From: Rhizobium bangladeshense
Lineage (GTDB): Bacteria; Pseudomonadota; Alphaproteobacteria; Rhizobiales; Rhizobiaceae
Reading direction: 5' to 3'
Length of the DNA stretch: 64,000 nt
NCBI RefSeq assembly: GCF_001662075.1
Contig: NZ_LYPL01000007.1
Span: 186,001 to 250,000, forward strand
Position 1 is the stretch's first letter. Every line of letters starts with the position of its first letter. The position numbers and the translations under genes are program-made. Below the pieces are notes generated by a model, which was not told the DNA's origin, did no database searches, and saw only the letters and a program-made list of their open reading frames with translations. Of the stretch, positions 17,347 to 26,856 are shown piece after piece.

Positions 17347-18210
17347 ATGAAGAACATGTCTGCAGATCGGCGCATGATCAAAATCGCGATGGCCGCCCCC
17401 TATCTCGCCCGCCAGGAAGAGCACGACCTCGCCACCCGCTGGAAAGATCACGACGATCGGGGTGCGCGCAACCAAATCGCCATGGCGCATATGCGCCTGG
17501 TGATCTCCATGGCCGGCAAATTTCGCAATTTCGGTCTGCCGATGAGCGACCTCGTGCAGGAAGGCTATGTCGGGCTGCTGGAGGCCGCCGCGCGTTTCGA
17601 ACCGGAGCGTGATGTGCGCTTTTCGACCTATGCCAGCTGGTGGATCCGGGCCTCGATCCAGGACTATATCCTGCGCAACTGGTCGATCGTGCGCGGCGGC
17701 ACGAGTTCGGCGCAGAAGGCGCTGTTCTTCAATCTGCGTCGCCTGCGTGCCAAGCTCGCCAAGGGCGACACGCAACTGACCCTGCAATCCATTCATCAGG
17801 AAATCGCTGCCGCCCTCGGGGTCAGCCTTGCCGACGTTCAGACCATGGATGCCAGACTCTCCGGCAACGACGCTTCGCTGCAGGCGCCCTCGGTCTCCGG
17901 CGATGCCGAGAGCGCGGAGAAGATGGATTTCCTCGTCAGTGACGACCCCTTGCCGGACGAACAGGTTTCCAACATGATCGACGGCGAGCGCCGCCGCGTC
18001 TGGCTCGCCTCGGCGCTGAAACATCTGAACGAACGCGAGATGAAGATCATCAGCGCCCGGCGACTTGCGGAAGATGGCGCCACGCTCGAAGAGCTCGGCG
18101 CCGATCTCGGCATTTCCAAGGAGCGCGTGCGCCAGATCGAAAGCCGGGCGATGGAGAAGCTCCGCAGCGCTCTGGTCAGCGCAGATCCGCATATGGCCGC
18201 ATATGCCTAA
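17347..18210 (+). CDS. rpoH2: RNA polymerase sigma-32 type factor, RpoH2-like
   Basis: Alternative sigma factor of 287 residues. Region 2 includes RWKDHDDRGARNQIAMAHMR, SDLVQEGYVGLLEAA and FSTYASWWIRASIQDYI, then the RpoH box (a Q-K-ALFFNLRR stretch near residues 120-128). Region 4 ends ELGADLGISKERVRQIESRAMEKL. Rhizobia have two RpoH proteins; the heat-shock one is RpoH1, while RpoH2 serves oxidative and osmotic stress. The choice of RpoH2 here rests on the stress-type promoter and on overall resemblance. The ATG at 17347 follows GGGAG and replaces an upstream in-frame ATG at 17251. Confidence 0.85.
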   Translation: MKNMSADRRMIKIAMAAPYLARQEEHDLATRWKDHDDRGARNQIAMAHMRLVISMAGKFRNFGLPMSDLVQEGYVGLLEAAARFEPERDVRFSTYASWWIRASIQDYILRNWSIVRGGTSSAQKALFFNLRRLRAKLAKGDTQLTLQSIHQEIAAALGVSLADVQTMDARLSGNDASLQAPSVSGDAESAEKMDFLVSDDPLPDEQVSNMIDGERRRVWLASALKHLNEREMKIISARRLAEDGATLEELGADLGISKERVRQIESRAMEKLRSALVSADPHMAAYA

Positions 18211-18291
18211 TCCGCCACTGCTTACAGCATCCTTTGCGCGTCTGAAAAGACGCGCGCCGTAAACATCATTCCCCTCCAGCAGCACAGACTG

Positions 18292-18316
18292 GCCCGGCGC
18301 AAGCCGGGCTTTTTTT
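18292..18316 (+). terminator. Terminator of rpoH2
   Basis: Stem GCCCGGC/GCCGGGC on a GCAA tetraloop followed by seven Ts, 82 bases after the rpoH2 stop. Its T-run overlaps the stop codon of the convergent M48 gene. Confidence 0.93.
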
Positions 18317-19859
18317 ACTCGGCTATGATCTTGACGCGATCGCCGGGTGAAACGGCTGCGCCCATGGGCAGGGCGTTGATGAGTTTGAAGAGATCGAGCT
18401 TGCGGTCGGTGCCCATCATGCGGGCGGCGAGCGTCGAGATGTTCTCGCCCGGCCGCACCGTGACGACACGGATGCGCAGCGGCCTCAGCGAGGCCGCTTC
18501 CGCCGGCGTCATGCGCCGGAAACTCGCCCGCAGAACATTGGCTGTCGGCTCCAGGGCCGCGCTGCCTTTCGGCACGGCGGTGAGGAAACGGAAGATCTGC
18601 GCATTGTTGCGGATCACGGTGACATCGAAATCCCAGCGATCGGCGCTGGCGCGTGCGGTGGCGGCTTCCATGCCATTGACGGTGATCTGCTGGATGGTCG
18701 ACGGATCGAGACCGGTCACCCAGCCGCTGGAGATATAATTGGTGAGGCTCTGGTTCTGGTTGTCGGCGACGCCATCGAAACGGACGGCGATGTCGCTCGG
18801 GCCGGTGGCCATCACCGCCTCGACCTTGTTATCGATGTGAAAGTCCGGCGGCACGTCGAAGCGGATGCCGAGACCGCCATGCAGGAAGGTCTGACCGCGC
18901 ACATAGCCTTCTTCCGGGCTGTCGCCGTAGAGCAGGCCGTCTATGCCGTCGAGATAATAATCGCGGCCCTTATCGCCGACCGAACCTTCCTGGCCGAACG
19001 CCCGCGCATGGGTGCGGGCAAGCTCGATGCGCTGGGCGGAATTCGGGTGGCTCGACAGGAAGTCGAGGCTCTGGTCGGCTTCCGGGTCGACCGACATGAA
19101 GCGGCTGTAGGCAGCCATGGAATCGAGGAAGCGGGCGGCCGCATAGGGATCGTAGCCGGCTTCGCCAAGCATGCGCACGCCGATGACATCGGCCTGCAGT
19201 TCCTGCTGGCGGGAAAAGGCGGCGAGCCGCAGCTTGCCGCGGGCCAGCGCCTGTTTGCCGGCGATATCGCTTGAAAGGACTTCGGCGACGACGCGGCTGG
19301 CGATGACCTCCGCCTCTTCGCGCTTCTGCCGCTCGATGCCGTGGTTCGCCGTCACGTGGCCCATCTCATGCGACAGCACGGCGGCGACCTCTGAGGCGTC
19401 ATTGGCAAGGGCGAGCAGGCCGCGGGTAACGTAGAGGTAACCGCCCGGCAGCGCAAAGGCGTTGATAGCAGGCGAGTTCAAGATGGTGATGCGGTAGGAC
19501 TGGCTCGGGTTTTCCGACACCGCCGTCAGCGCGCCGGCGATGCGGGCGACGAGACGCTCGGTCTTGGCATCCTTATATTCGCCGCCGTAGCTCGCCACGA
19601 TGCGCGGATGTTCGCGGGCGCCCATCGCCGCACGCGGGTCGTTCTTCTGCACCTCGTCGACGATCTGCGGATTGGAAGACGGCGAGATGCTCGGCTGATA
19701 GGATTGTTCGATCAGCGATTGACACCCGTTCAGCGTCATTGCGATGGCTGAAAGCAACATCAGGCGGCGCGCGAAACGGCGCGGCGCGGAAATGGCATCA
19801 CTGGAAAGCGCGGGTGATTTCCACGTCGTCAAGCTATCCAGTCTGGTTCTCCGCATCAT
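18315..19859 (-). CDS. M48 family zinc metalloprotease, lipoprotein, LysM-like C-terminus
   Basis: Periplasmic quality-control protease of the BepA/LoiP kind. The protein has 514 residues from 19859. A hydrophobic stretch ends in the lipobox LNGC near residue 45, so it is probably membrane-anchored on the periplasmic side. The zinc motif is SHEMGHVTANH, and a later EADVIGVRMLGEAGYDP-like region (LQADVIGVRML) supplies the third ligand region. The last about 60 residues (VTVRPGENISTLAARMMG, then GDRVKIIAE) resemble a LysM peptidoglycan-binding repeat. The frame extends upstream to 19955, but those residues look non-coding. Confidence 0.88.
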   Translation of the reverse strand: MMRRTRLDSLTTWKSPALSSDAISAPRRFARRLMLLSAIAMTLNGCQSLIEQSYQPSISPSSNPQIVDEVQKNDPRAAMGAREHPRIVASYGGEYKDAKTERLVARIAGALTAVSENPSQSYRITILNSPAINAFALPGGYLYVTRGLLALANDASEVAAVLSHEMGHVTANHGIERQKREEAEVIASRVVAEVLSSDIAGKQALARGKLRLAAFSRQQELQADVIGVRMLGEAGYDPYAAARFLDSMAAYSRFMSVDPEADQSLDFLSSHPNSAQRIELARTHARAFGQEGSVGDKGRDYYLDGIDGLLYGDSPEEGYVRGQTFLHGGLGIRFDVPPDFHIDNKVEAVMATGPSDIAVRFDGVADNQNQSLTNYISSGWVTGLDPSTIQQITVNGMEAATARASADRWDFDVTVIRNNAQIFRFLTAVPKGSAALEPTANVLRASFRRMTPAEAASLRPLRIRVVTVRPGENISTLAARMMGTDRKLDLFKLINALPMGAAVSPGDRVKIIAE

Positions 19860-20258
19860 GTCGCTGCTTTGCCGGTTTGCCGCAAATCGGGACCGGCCTT
19901 GGGAACTCAACAGGTGCGCACCCCTGATCTCGCGCTGCACAATAGGCCGATACAAGTCATTGCTGTAGCTGATTTACGCATCGGTTGCATAGCGAGACTC
20001 TGTTTAATTGTGGCGCCGTTGCATTTTGGCAATGCCTCAGCCTTGAGGCCTCCCTTCGCTCGGATGAAATTATGGCGAAAGTTCCGTCATGCGGCGCAGA
20101 TTTGTCGGCGGCACGGAAAAAGAACGGGGCGATTGAGGCAATGGCCGGGGAAACAGCAGAAATGCGCGAAAATCACAACTCTTGATTGTTATTTGGAGAA
20201 GGGAACGCTTGCCGTGAGGCATTCCGGTTTTGCCTTTGGGCTATTCCGTCGTTGCCGG
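19860..20258. other. Intergenic region upstream of the M48 gene
   Basis: 399 bases between the M48 start and the stop of the minus-strand drug transporter, so it should hold the M48 promoter and the transporter's 3' end. A small inverted repeat GCCTCA/TGAGGC lies near 20034-20049 without a T-run. No further gene, RNA or clear terminator was seen. Confidence 0.5.
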
Positions 20259-21770
20259 TTACAGGTGCTTCGTCTCTGCGGCACGCGGCAGCTGCACCGG
20301 CTTCAGCATCACGGCGGCGGCAAGGCCGATCAGGGCAATGGCACAAGAGGTCGTGAACAGCGGCGAGAAGGCGGCGGCATAGAGATCCGCGACGGCCTGG
20401 CGGCTAGCTTCGGGAAGGGCGGCCATCTTCGTCGGCGTTAGCTGTTCGATATCGGCAACACCGGCAATGGAAACGCCGGCCTTGCCGAGACCGGAGGCGA
20501 TGATGGCCCCGTAAATGGAAATGGCGATCGAGGCGCCGCCCATGCGCGAGAGCGTCACCGAGCCGGTCGCGGCGCCGACGTCGCGGGCCGGCGCGGCATT
20601 CTGGACGCCGATAACGGGAACCTGCTGGGCAAGGCCGATGCCGATTCCGTGCAACAGCATAATCGCGCCGATGAAGGCGATCGGCGTTCCGGCCTGGATC
20701 TGCGACATCAGCGCGAAGGCGACGGCGCTACAGGTAAAACTGGCGATGGCGAAGGGTTTGTAACGTCCCGTCCTGGAGATGATGCGGCCTGCCGACAGCG
20801 AACCGCACACCAGACCGCCCGTGAGAAGGATGAAGAAAAGGCCGGCGGCGGAGGGCGAAAGACCCGTCGTCGTCTGCAGGAAGAGAGCGAAGTAATTGAC
20901 CATGCCGATGGCAATGGCGCCGCCCATGATCGAGATGATCAGCAGCAGGCTGAAGGTCGAATTGCGAAAGAGCTGCAGCGGCACGATCGGCTCCAATGCG
21001 CGGCGCTCGACGAAAACCCAGGCGACGGCGCAAACGACCCCGAAGGCGACGACACCAATACTTTCAGGCGAGATCAATGCGCCGAACAGTTCGCTGCTAT
21101 CGGTGGCGAGCACGATGCTCGTCGCCGTCAGCGCAAGCAGCAGCGCACCGGCATAGTCGATCTTGGGGTGGCGATGCGGTTTGCGGTAAGGCAACATGAA
21201 GGCAAGGCCGGCCAGCGCGATGACGCCGATCGGGACGTTGACGAGGAAGATCGAGCGCCAGCCGAAGAGGTCGCTCATCGTGCCGCCGAGCACTGGTCCG
21301 ATCGCGCCCGACGCCATCAGCACCAGGCTGGAATAGCTCTGATAGCGCGCCCGCTCGCGCGGCTCGAACAGATCGGCGTTGACGGCAAAAATCGATACCA
21401 TGATGCCGCCGCCGCCGAGGCCCTGCAGCACGCGGGCGGCGATCAGCGTATCCATCGAGACGGCGAGGCCGCAGACTGCGGAGCCGACGGTGAAGATTGC
21501 GATCGCCGTCATCATTACGTATTTGCGGCCGAAGAGATCGCCGAGCTTGCCGTAAAGCGGCATGACGGCGCTGAGCGCCAGAAGATAGGCCGAGCCGATC
21601 CAGCCGAAACGTTCGAGATGGCCGAATTCGCCGACGATCGTCGGCAGCGCCGTGGACACGATCTGATTATCCAGCGTCGCCATGAACATGGCGGTCATCA
21701 GGAAGAAGAAGAGGATAAGCCGGCGACGAGAGTCCGTCACCAGCGGCGCAGGCGCGAGTTGCATGTCCAT
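20259..21770 (-). CDS. DHA2-type (EmrB/QacA) MFS drug efflux transporter
   Basis: Proton-driven multidrug exporter of the inner membrane, 503 residues, with about 14 predicted helices. The DHA2 hallmarks are LDNQIVSTALPTIVGEF in helix 1, the loop GKLGDLFGRKYV between helices 2 and 3, and the motif-C-like SGAIGPVLGGTMSDLFGWRSIF in helix 5. It is divergent from a MarR gene, and the intergenic palindrome overlaps its promoter, so it is very likely repressed by that MarR protein and induced by its ligand. Confidence 0.92.
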   Translation of the reverse strand: MDMQLAPAPLVTDSRRRLILFFFLMTAMFMATLDNQIVSTALPTIVGEFGHLERFGWIGSAYLLALSAVMPLYGKLGDLFGRKYVMMTAIAIFTVGSAVCGLAVSMDTLIAARVLQGLGGGGIMVSIFAVNADLFEPRERARYQSYSSLVLMASGAIGPVLGGTMSDLFGWRSIFLVNVPIGVIALAGLAFMLPYRKPHRHPKIDYAGALLLALTATSIVLATDSSELFGALISPESIGVVAFGVVCAVAWVFVERRALEPIVPLQLFRNSTFSLLLIISIMGGAIAIGMVNYFALFLQTTTGLSPSAAGLFFILLTGGLVCGSLSAGRIISRTGRYKPFAIASFTCSAVAFALMSQIQAGTPIAFIGAIMLLHGIGIGLAQQVPVIGVQNAAPARDVGAATGSVTLSRMGGASIAISIYGAIIASGLGKAGVSIAGVADIEQLTPTKMAALPEASRQAVADLYAAAFSPLFTTSCAIALIGLAAAVMLKPVQLPRAAETKHL

Positions 21771-21795
21771 GGGCGTCGTTCCGATTGGCCGGCTA

Positions 21796-21832
21796 TTTAT
21801 GTGCTGTTAGCATATAATTGTCAACAGCACAT
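21796..21832 (-). promoter_or_regulatory. Promoter of the MFS gene inside a perfect MarR-type palindrome
   Basis: ATGTGCTGTT (21799-21808) and its exact reverse complement AACAGCACAT (21823-21832) are 14 bases apart. On the minus strand TTGACA (21824-21819) and CATAAA (21801-21796) are 17 bases apart, a near-consensus sigma-70 promoter whose two boxes each overlap a palindrome arm. The marR start is 51 bases beyond, so one operator can control both genes. Confidence 0.82.
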
Positions 21833-21883
21833 TATTGACGTCGGCATATTCAGTTTCCGCTTCCGCTCTGTTATGGTGTCGTC

Positions 21884-22411
21884 ATGAATGAAACTCTGAC
21901 CAGCATCCCGTCCAACAGCCCGGCCGAGCCGGACGACGACAACGTGCCTCTCATCGGCCGGAGCATGGCGCGCATGCGGCTGATGACAGGGCGACGGCTG
22001 ATCGGCCGGTTGGCGATCCAAAGCGCCGCACCGGGCCTCGAGCTTTCGCATCTCGATGTGCTCGATGCCGTGCGCAGGGCACAGCCTGCTGGCGAGGTCA
22101 CGGTCGGCCTGATCGCGGAGATGCTGCGCATCGATCCCTCACGGGCAAGCCGGGTGGTCGCCGACATGGTCGGACGCAACGTGCTGCGCCGCGAGGCGTC
22201 GCAGGCTGATGCGCGGCGTATCGTTGTTGTCATGACCGCGGCGGGCGAGGCCCTGCTTGCGGAGATCCGCGCGCAGAAATTCGCAATCATCTCTCAGATC
22301 GTCTCCGATTGGCCTGAAGAGGATGTCGAACGTTTCGCGACGCTGTTCGATCGTTTTATCGAGGGCTACGAGGCGATCTTCCTGTCGCGTGACAAGGATA
22401 CGCCGGGTTGA
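21884..22411 (+). CDS. MarR family transcriptional regulator
   Basis: Winged-helix repressor, 175 residues. The DNA-binding region is VGLIAEMLRIDPSRASRVVADMVGRNVLRREASQADARRIVVVMT, of which DPSRASRVV is the recognition helix and DARR the wing. Flanking helices form the dimer interface. It is divergent from the efflux gene at 20259 with a shared palindrome, the classic arrangement for local repression. The ligand is unknown. Confidence 0.92.
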   Translation: MNETLTSIPSNSPAEPDDDNVPLIGRSMARMRLMTGRRLIGRLAIQSAAPGLELSHLDVLDAVRRAQPAGEVTVGLIAEMLRIDPSRASRVVADMVGRNVLRREASQADARRIVVVMTAAGEALLAEIRAQKFAIISQIVSDWPEEDVERFATLFDRFIEGYEAIFLSRDKDTPG

Positions 22412-22467
22412 GGTGATCCGCCGGTCCTTCGGCCCTTCCCCTCGACCCCCCGTTTGCGCTAAGGGCA

Positions 22468-23124
22468 ATGCCCATGAGCCAATCCACCTTCACCATTCTG
22501 CTCGGCGGCGAACTCAGCCTGACGGAGCGTCTGCGCCGTGCGATCGGCGGCAGCCGCTTCATCGCAGCCGATGGCGGCATGCGGCATGCGGCCGCACTCG
22601 GCGTGACGCCGGAGCTCTGGGTCGGCGATTTCGATTCGACGCCGGCCGATCTCGAAGGGGCGTTTCCCGATGTGCCGAAACAGCCCTATCCCGTAGCGAA
22701 AGCGGCAACGGATGGCGAAATCGCGGTTTCGGAAGCGATCGCCCGCGGTGCACGGCGGCTGATCCTCGCCGGCGCGCTCGGCGGCGAACGCTCCGATCAT
22801 GCCCTTCAGCATTTGCTGTCGGCTGTCGGCCTGGCGGAGGCGGGTTTCGATGTGCTGCTGACCTCGGGCAAGGAGGAGGCAGTGCCGCTGATTGCCGGCA
22901 CGATCGAACTCGATCTTCCCAAAGGCAGCCTGTTTTCCGTTCCCGGATTCAGCCCGCTGACCGGCCTTTCGATTGAAAATGCGCGTTATCCGCTCACAGA
23001 TTTCCACCTGCCTTTCGGCTCGTCGCGCACCATCTCCAACGTGGCGGAAGGCAAGGTTCGTTTTTCGCTCGGCAGCGGCCAGGCGATCGTGCTTGCCCGA
23101 CCATATGATCTTTCCGGAGTCTGA
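22468..23124 (+). CDS. Thiamine pyrophosphokinase
   Basis: Transfers pyrophosphate from ATP to thiamine to make the cofactor thiamine diphosphate. The protein has 218 residues. The N-terminal catalytic domain has FIAADGGMRHA and the VGDFDST motif (Asp residues bind Mg-ATP), then DGEIAVSEAI and LGGERSDHALQH. The C-terminal beta-domain binds thiamine. A second ATG six bases on (22474) is equally possible. The ABC-F gene starts 3 bases after the stop. Confidence 0.93.
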   Translation: MPMSQSTFTILLGGELSLTERLRRAIGGSRFIAADGGMRHAAALGVTPELWVGDFDSTPADLEGAFPDVPKQPYPVAKAATDGEIAVSEAIARGARRLILAGALGGERSDHALQHLLSAVGLAEAGFDVLLTSGKEEAVPLIAGTIELDLPKGSLFSVPGFSPLTGLSIENARYPLTDFHLPFGSSRTISNVAEGKVRFSLGSGQAIVLARPYDLSGV

Positions 23125-23127
23125 TTT

Positions 23128-24948
23128 TTGGCCCCTCCCATTCTGAAACTCGACGATATCTTCCTGAGCTTCGGCGGCGCGCCGCTTCTAGCCGGCGCTT
23201 CGCTGCAGGTTGAGCCCGGCGACAAGATCTGTCTCGTCGGCCGCAACGGCTCGGGAAAATCGACGCTGCTGAAGATCGCCGCCGGCCTGGTCGAGGCGCA
23301 GTCCGGCGAGGTCTTCCGCCACCCCTCTTCGACGGTGCGTTACCTTGAACAGGCGCCGGATTTTGCCGGCTTCGGCACGGTGCAGGCCTACGCGGAAGCC
23401 GGGCTTGGGCCGGGCGACGATCCCTATCGCGTCACCTATCTGCTGTCGCATCTCGGACTGACCGGCGAGGAAGACCCTAACACCCTTTCCGGCGGCGAAT
23501 CGCGCCGGGCAGCCCTTGCCCGCGTCTTGGCGCCGGAACCTGATATTCTCCTGCTTGACGAGCCGACCAACCACCTCGATCTGCCGACGATCGAATGGCT
23601 GGAAGGCGAACTGCAGAAGACGCGCAGCGCTCTGGTGCTGATCTCACACGACCGGCGTTTCCTCGAAAAGGTTTCGACCGCAACCGTCTGGCTCGACCGC
23701 GGCAGCTCGCGCCGCCTCGACAGGGGGTTTGCGCATTTCGAAGCCTGGCGCGACCAGGTCCTGGAGGCCGAGGAGCTGGAACAGCACAAGCTCGGCAAGG
23801 CGATCGAGCGCGAGGAACATTGGCTGCGCTACGGCGTCACGGCGCGGCGCAAGCGCAATATGCGCCGCCTCGGCGAACTGCAGACGATGCGTTCGCAGTA
23901 TCGCGGCCATAAGGGACCGCAGGGCACCGTGCAGGCGACAGTTTCCGATGCCCAGGAATCCGGCAAGCTGGTGATAGAGGCCGACAAGATCACCAAGAGT
24001 TTCGGCGAGCGGGCCATCGTCACGCCCTTCTCCATCCGCGTGCATCGCGGCGATTGCATTGGCTTGGTCGGGCCAAACGGCGCCGGCAAGACGACATTGC
24101 TGAAAATGCTGACCGGGCAGCTTGCCCCGGATAGCGGCGCGATAAAGCTCGGCACCAATCTGGAGATCGCGACACTCGACCAGAAGCGCGAGGATCTCGA
24201 GCCCGAGGATACGCTTGCAAACTACCTGACGGACGGGCGCGGCGAAAACCTGATCGTCAACGGCGAGCAACGGCATGTCACTGGCTACATGAAGGAGTTC
24301 CTGTTTCAGCCGGAACAGGCGCGGACGCCGATCAGGAGCCTCTCCGGGGGCGAGCGCGCCCGGCTGATGCTGGCCCGCATCCTGTCACGCCCGGCAAACC
24401 TCCTGATCCTCGACGAGCCGACCAACGATCTCGATATCGAGACGCTCGACCTCCTGCAGGAAATCGTCGCCGGCTTTCCCGGCACCGTCATTCTCGTCAG
24501 CCACGATCGCGATTTCCTCGACCGCACCGTGACTTCGACGATCGCGCCCGCCGTGCCGGATGCGCCAGACGGCCGCTGGATCGAATATGCCGGCGGCTAT
24601 TCGGACATGCTTGCCCAGCGCAAGGGCGCGCTTGAAGAGCGCAAGAAGGCCGAGAAGGCGGCAGAAAGGCCGAAACTCCAGGAGACGGCGACTGCCGCGG
24701 GAAGCGCGAAGGGCAAACTTTCCTTCAAGCAGAAATTCGCGCTGGAAAACCTGCCGAAGGAGATGGCCAAAGCCGAAGCCGAGATCACCAAGCGCGAGCT
24801 CGTCATGGCCGATCCCAATCTCTTCACGCGCGATCCCGCTGCCTTCAACCGGCTTGCTTCCGAGATGGAGAAACTGCGCGCCGGGTTGACTGCCATGGAA
24901 GAGGAGTGGCTGGAGCTCGAAATGCTGCGGGAAGAGCTGGAGGGCTGA
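23128..24948 (+). CDS. ABC-F family ATPase (Uup/EttA type)
   Basis: Soluble twin-ATPase protein without membrane domains, of a family that acts on ribosomes. The protein has 606 residues. The first ATPase has GRNGSGKST, LSGGESRRAALARVL and LLLDEPTNHLD; the second has GPNGAGKTT, LSGGERARLMLARIL and LILDEPTNDLD. The linker is arginine-rich (RKRNMRRLGEL) and the C-terminus is a coiled coil of about 90 residues, as in Uup. The start is a TTG at 23128, three bases after the thiamine pyrophosphokinase stop. It converges with the ABC gene at 24997. Confidence 0.92.
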   Translation: MAPPILKLDDIFLSFGGAPLLAGASLQVEPGDKICLVGRNGSGKSTLLKIAAGLVEAQSGEVFRHPSSTVRYLEQAPDFAGFGTVQAYAEAGLGPGDDPYRVTYLLSHLGLTGEEDPNTLSGGESRRAALARVLAPEPDILLLDEPTNHLDLPTIEWLEGELQKTRSALVLISHDRRFLEKVSTATVWLDRGSSRRLDRGFAHFEAWRDQVLEAEELEQHKLGKAIEREEHWLRYGVTARRKRNMRRLGELQTMRSQYRGHKGPQGTVQATVSDAQESGKLVIEADKITKSFGERAIVTPFSIRVHRGDCIGLVGPNGAGKTTLLKMLTGQLAPDSGAIKLGTNLEIATLDQKREDLEPEDTLANYLTDGRGENLIVNGEQRHVTGYMKEFLFQPEQARTPIRSLSGGERARLMLARILSRPANLLILDEPTNDLDIETLDLLQEIVAGFPGTVILVSHDRDFLDRTVTSTIAPAVPDAPDGRWIEYAGGYSDMLAQRKGALEERKKAEKAAERPKLQETATAAGSAKGKLSFKQKFALENLPKEMAKAEAEITKRELVMADPNLFTRDPAAFNRLASEMEKLRAGLTAMEEEWLELEMLREELEG

Positions 24949-24996
24949 CTTTCACAACTCAACCGCTCGTGTAACCAGCGGTCCGGCCAGGGCGAC

Positions 24997-26856
24997 CTAA
25001 AGCGCCGGCGAGGGGACGGCGGCGGCGCCCGCACTGGCGCTGGTGCAAGCCTGGGCGACGTGCGGCTGCGGCTCTTCGGATTTTGACGGCAGCGCCTGCA
25101 GATGCAGGACGCGCGGCTGCAGCGCTTCGAGATAGGCTTCGGAGCGGCCGATGTAGATCATGCCGGTTTCGGGCATGGAGGTCAGCAGCTTTGCCATCGT
25201 TTCCTGCCACTCCGGCTCCATGCCTTCCAGCACTTCGTCGAAGATAATCCAGCGCGGGCGCACCAGCAGCAGGCGGGCGAAGCCGATCGCCTTCTGTTCG
25301 TCGCTGTCGAGCAGCTTGTCCCAGCGGGCGCGGGTATCGAGCCTTGTGATCAGCGAATGCAGGCCGGCTTTTTCGAGGGCGGCCTCGACGGCGGCCTTCT
25401 CGTAGGCATCGGCGCTTTCGGGGAAAGCCAGGGCTTCGCGCAGGGTGCCGCCCGGAACATAGGCGATCTGGGGCACGAACAGCATGTCGTCTGCCGGCGG
25501 CAGCCCCATCGTGCCGCTGCCGCATGGCCAGAGGCCGGCCATGGCCTGGAACAACAGCTTGCGATTGACGCTGTGATCGCCGTTGATCATGATTTTTTCG
25601 CCGGCCTTGATCACGACATCGGTTTCGCGCAGGCGGAAACCGCCGCATTCGTCGATATCTTCGCCGATCTTGGCGTTGATCACCACATCCTTCAGCGTCA
25701 GCATGTCGGGCGCGGTGCTTTCGTAAGCGATGCTGTCTTTCAGGTCGTAGTCCTCGTCCATGTCGAGCAGCGCCTGGCGGAAATCGGTGACGCGCATCAG
25801 CGTCGCGCGCCATTCGGCAATCGGACCGAAATTGGCGACATACCAGCGCAGCGCGGTGTTGACCTGGTTGAAGGCGCCGACCGACATCATCAGCTGGCCG
25901 AGGGTGAGGCCGCCGGAGAAATAGGCGGGTGCGGCGACGATGATCGGGATAACGATCACCAGCCAGCCGTAGCCGGCCGAAACCCAGGTGAGGTTGGTAT
26001 TGGCCATAGCCAGCCGCTTGACGACCTTCAGCACCGAGCTGATGTCGGTGTTGATGCGCCGGCGCTCGTTCTCCTCGCCACGGGCGACTGTGATCGCCGG
26101 CATGTTCTCATTGGCATGCATCAGCGTGAAGCGAAGCTCGGCCTCTTTCGAGAAGCGGTCGGCATTGAGCTTCACCAGCTTGCGGCCGACGACCTGGCTC
26201 AGCACCGAGGCGGAGGCGGCATAGAAAATCGCCGCCCAGACCATGTAGCCCGGAATGGAGAAGCTGTGGCCGCTGATGTGGAAGATGAAGCCGCTGGAAA
26301 GCTGCCAGAGCACGCCGATGAAGCTGACCAGAAGAATGGTCGATTGCAGCAGGCCGAGAACGAGCCCCGTCGTGCTTTCGGCGAGATTGCGGGAATCCTC
26401 GTGCAGCCGCTGGTCCGGATTGACGCCGATCAGGCCGCTGGAGGCGAGCCGCAACGCCCGCTTGCGCTTCAGCCACTGGTCGACGAGATCGCGCGACAGG
26501 CCCTCACGCATATAGAGCGCGGTCATCTGATTGAGCCAGGCCTGCAGCACGTTGAGCAGCAGCAGCGTGCCAGCGATCATCGCGAAGATTTCAAGCTGGT
26601 GGAAGAATTCGCCGAGGTCGCGGCGCTCCAGCGAGTCGTAGAAGGGGGCATTCCACTCATTCAGGATGACCTGGCCGTAGGAGGTCGCCAGGATGACGAG
26701 GATCAGCACGGTCGCCAGAAACAGCACCTTGCCACGCACTTCAGAATTCCAGAACGCTGAGAACATCACCCCGAGGCGATATGTCAGGCTGAGATCGTAC
26801 CCTACCCTGTCCTGCCTTCGGATGCCCGGCCTCCCCTTGCTCTTATCTGCCATCAC
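24997..26856 (-). CDS. SbmA/BacA-type ABC protein with degenerate ATPase domain
   Basis: Inner-membrane protein, 619 residues, of the YddA/BacA-related exporter family. Residues 1-340 form the membrane domain with about six helices and the family motif LNEWNAPFYDSLERRD. The C-terminal domain aligns with an ABC ATPase but has lost key residues. The P-loop is GDHSVNRK (426-433) in place of GxxGxGKS/T, the signature is LDSDEQ in place of LSGGEQ, and the switch His region reads IYIGRSE. Walker B (WIIFDEV, 536-542) is kept. Either transport is not ATP-driven, as in SbmA itself, or the protein pairs with an active partner. Close rhizobial relatives take up peptides such as NCRs. Confidence 0.85.
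   Translation of the reverse strand: MMADKSKGRPGIRRQDRVGYDLSLTYRLGVMFSAFWNSEVRGKVLFLATVLILVILATSYGQVILNEWNAPFYDSLERRDLGEFFHQLEIFAMIAGTLLLLNVLQAWLNQMTALYMREGLSRDLVDQWLKRKRALRLASSGLIGVNPDQRLHEDSRNLAESTTGLVLGLLQSTILLVSFIGVLWQLSSGFIFHISGHSFSIPGYMVWAAIFYAASASVLSQVVGRKLVKLNADRFSKEAELRFTLMHANENMPAITVARGEENERRRINTDISSVLKVVKRLAMANTNLTWVSAGYGWLVIVIPIIVAAPAYFSGGLTLGQLMMSVGAFNQVNTALRWYVANFGPIAEWRATLMRVTDFRQALLDMDEDYDLKDSIAYESTAPDMLTLKDVVINAKIGEDIDECGGFRLRETDVVIKAGEKIMINGDHSVNRKLLFQAMAGLWPCGSGTMGLPPADDMLFVPQIAYVPGGTLREALAFPESADAYEKAAVEAALEKAGLHSLITRLDTRARWDKLLDSDEQKAIGFARLLLVRPRWIIFDEVLEGMEPEWQETMAKLLTSMPETGMIYIGRSEAYLEALQPRVLHLQALPSKSEEPQPHVAQACTSASAGAAAVPSPAL

Noticed and set aside
25102..26760. Open frame of 552 codons on the plus strand
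   Set aside because: Antisense to the BacA-type ABC gene; no domain or ribosome-binding site, and codon bias explains the long frame.
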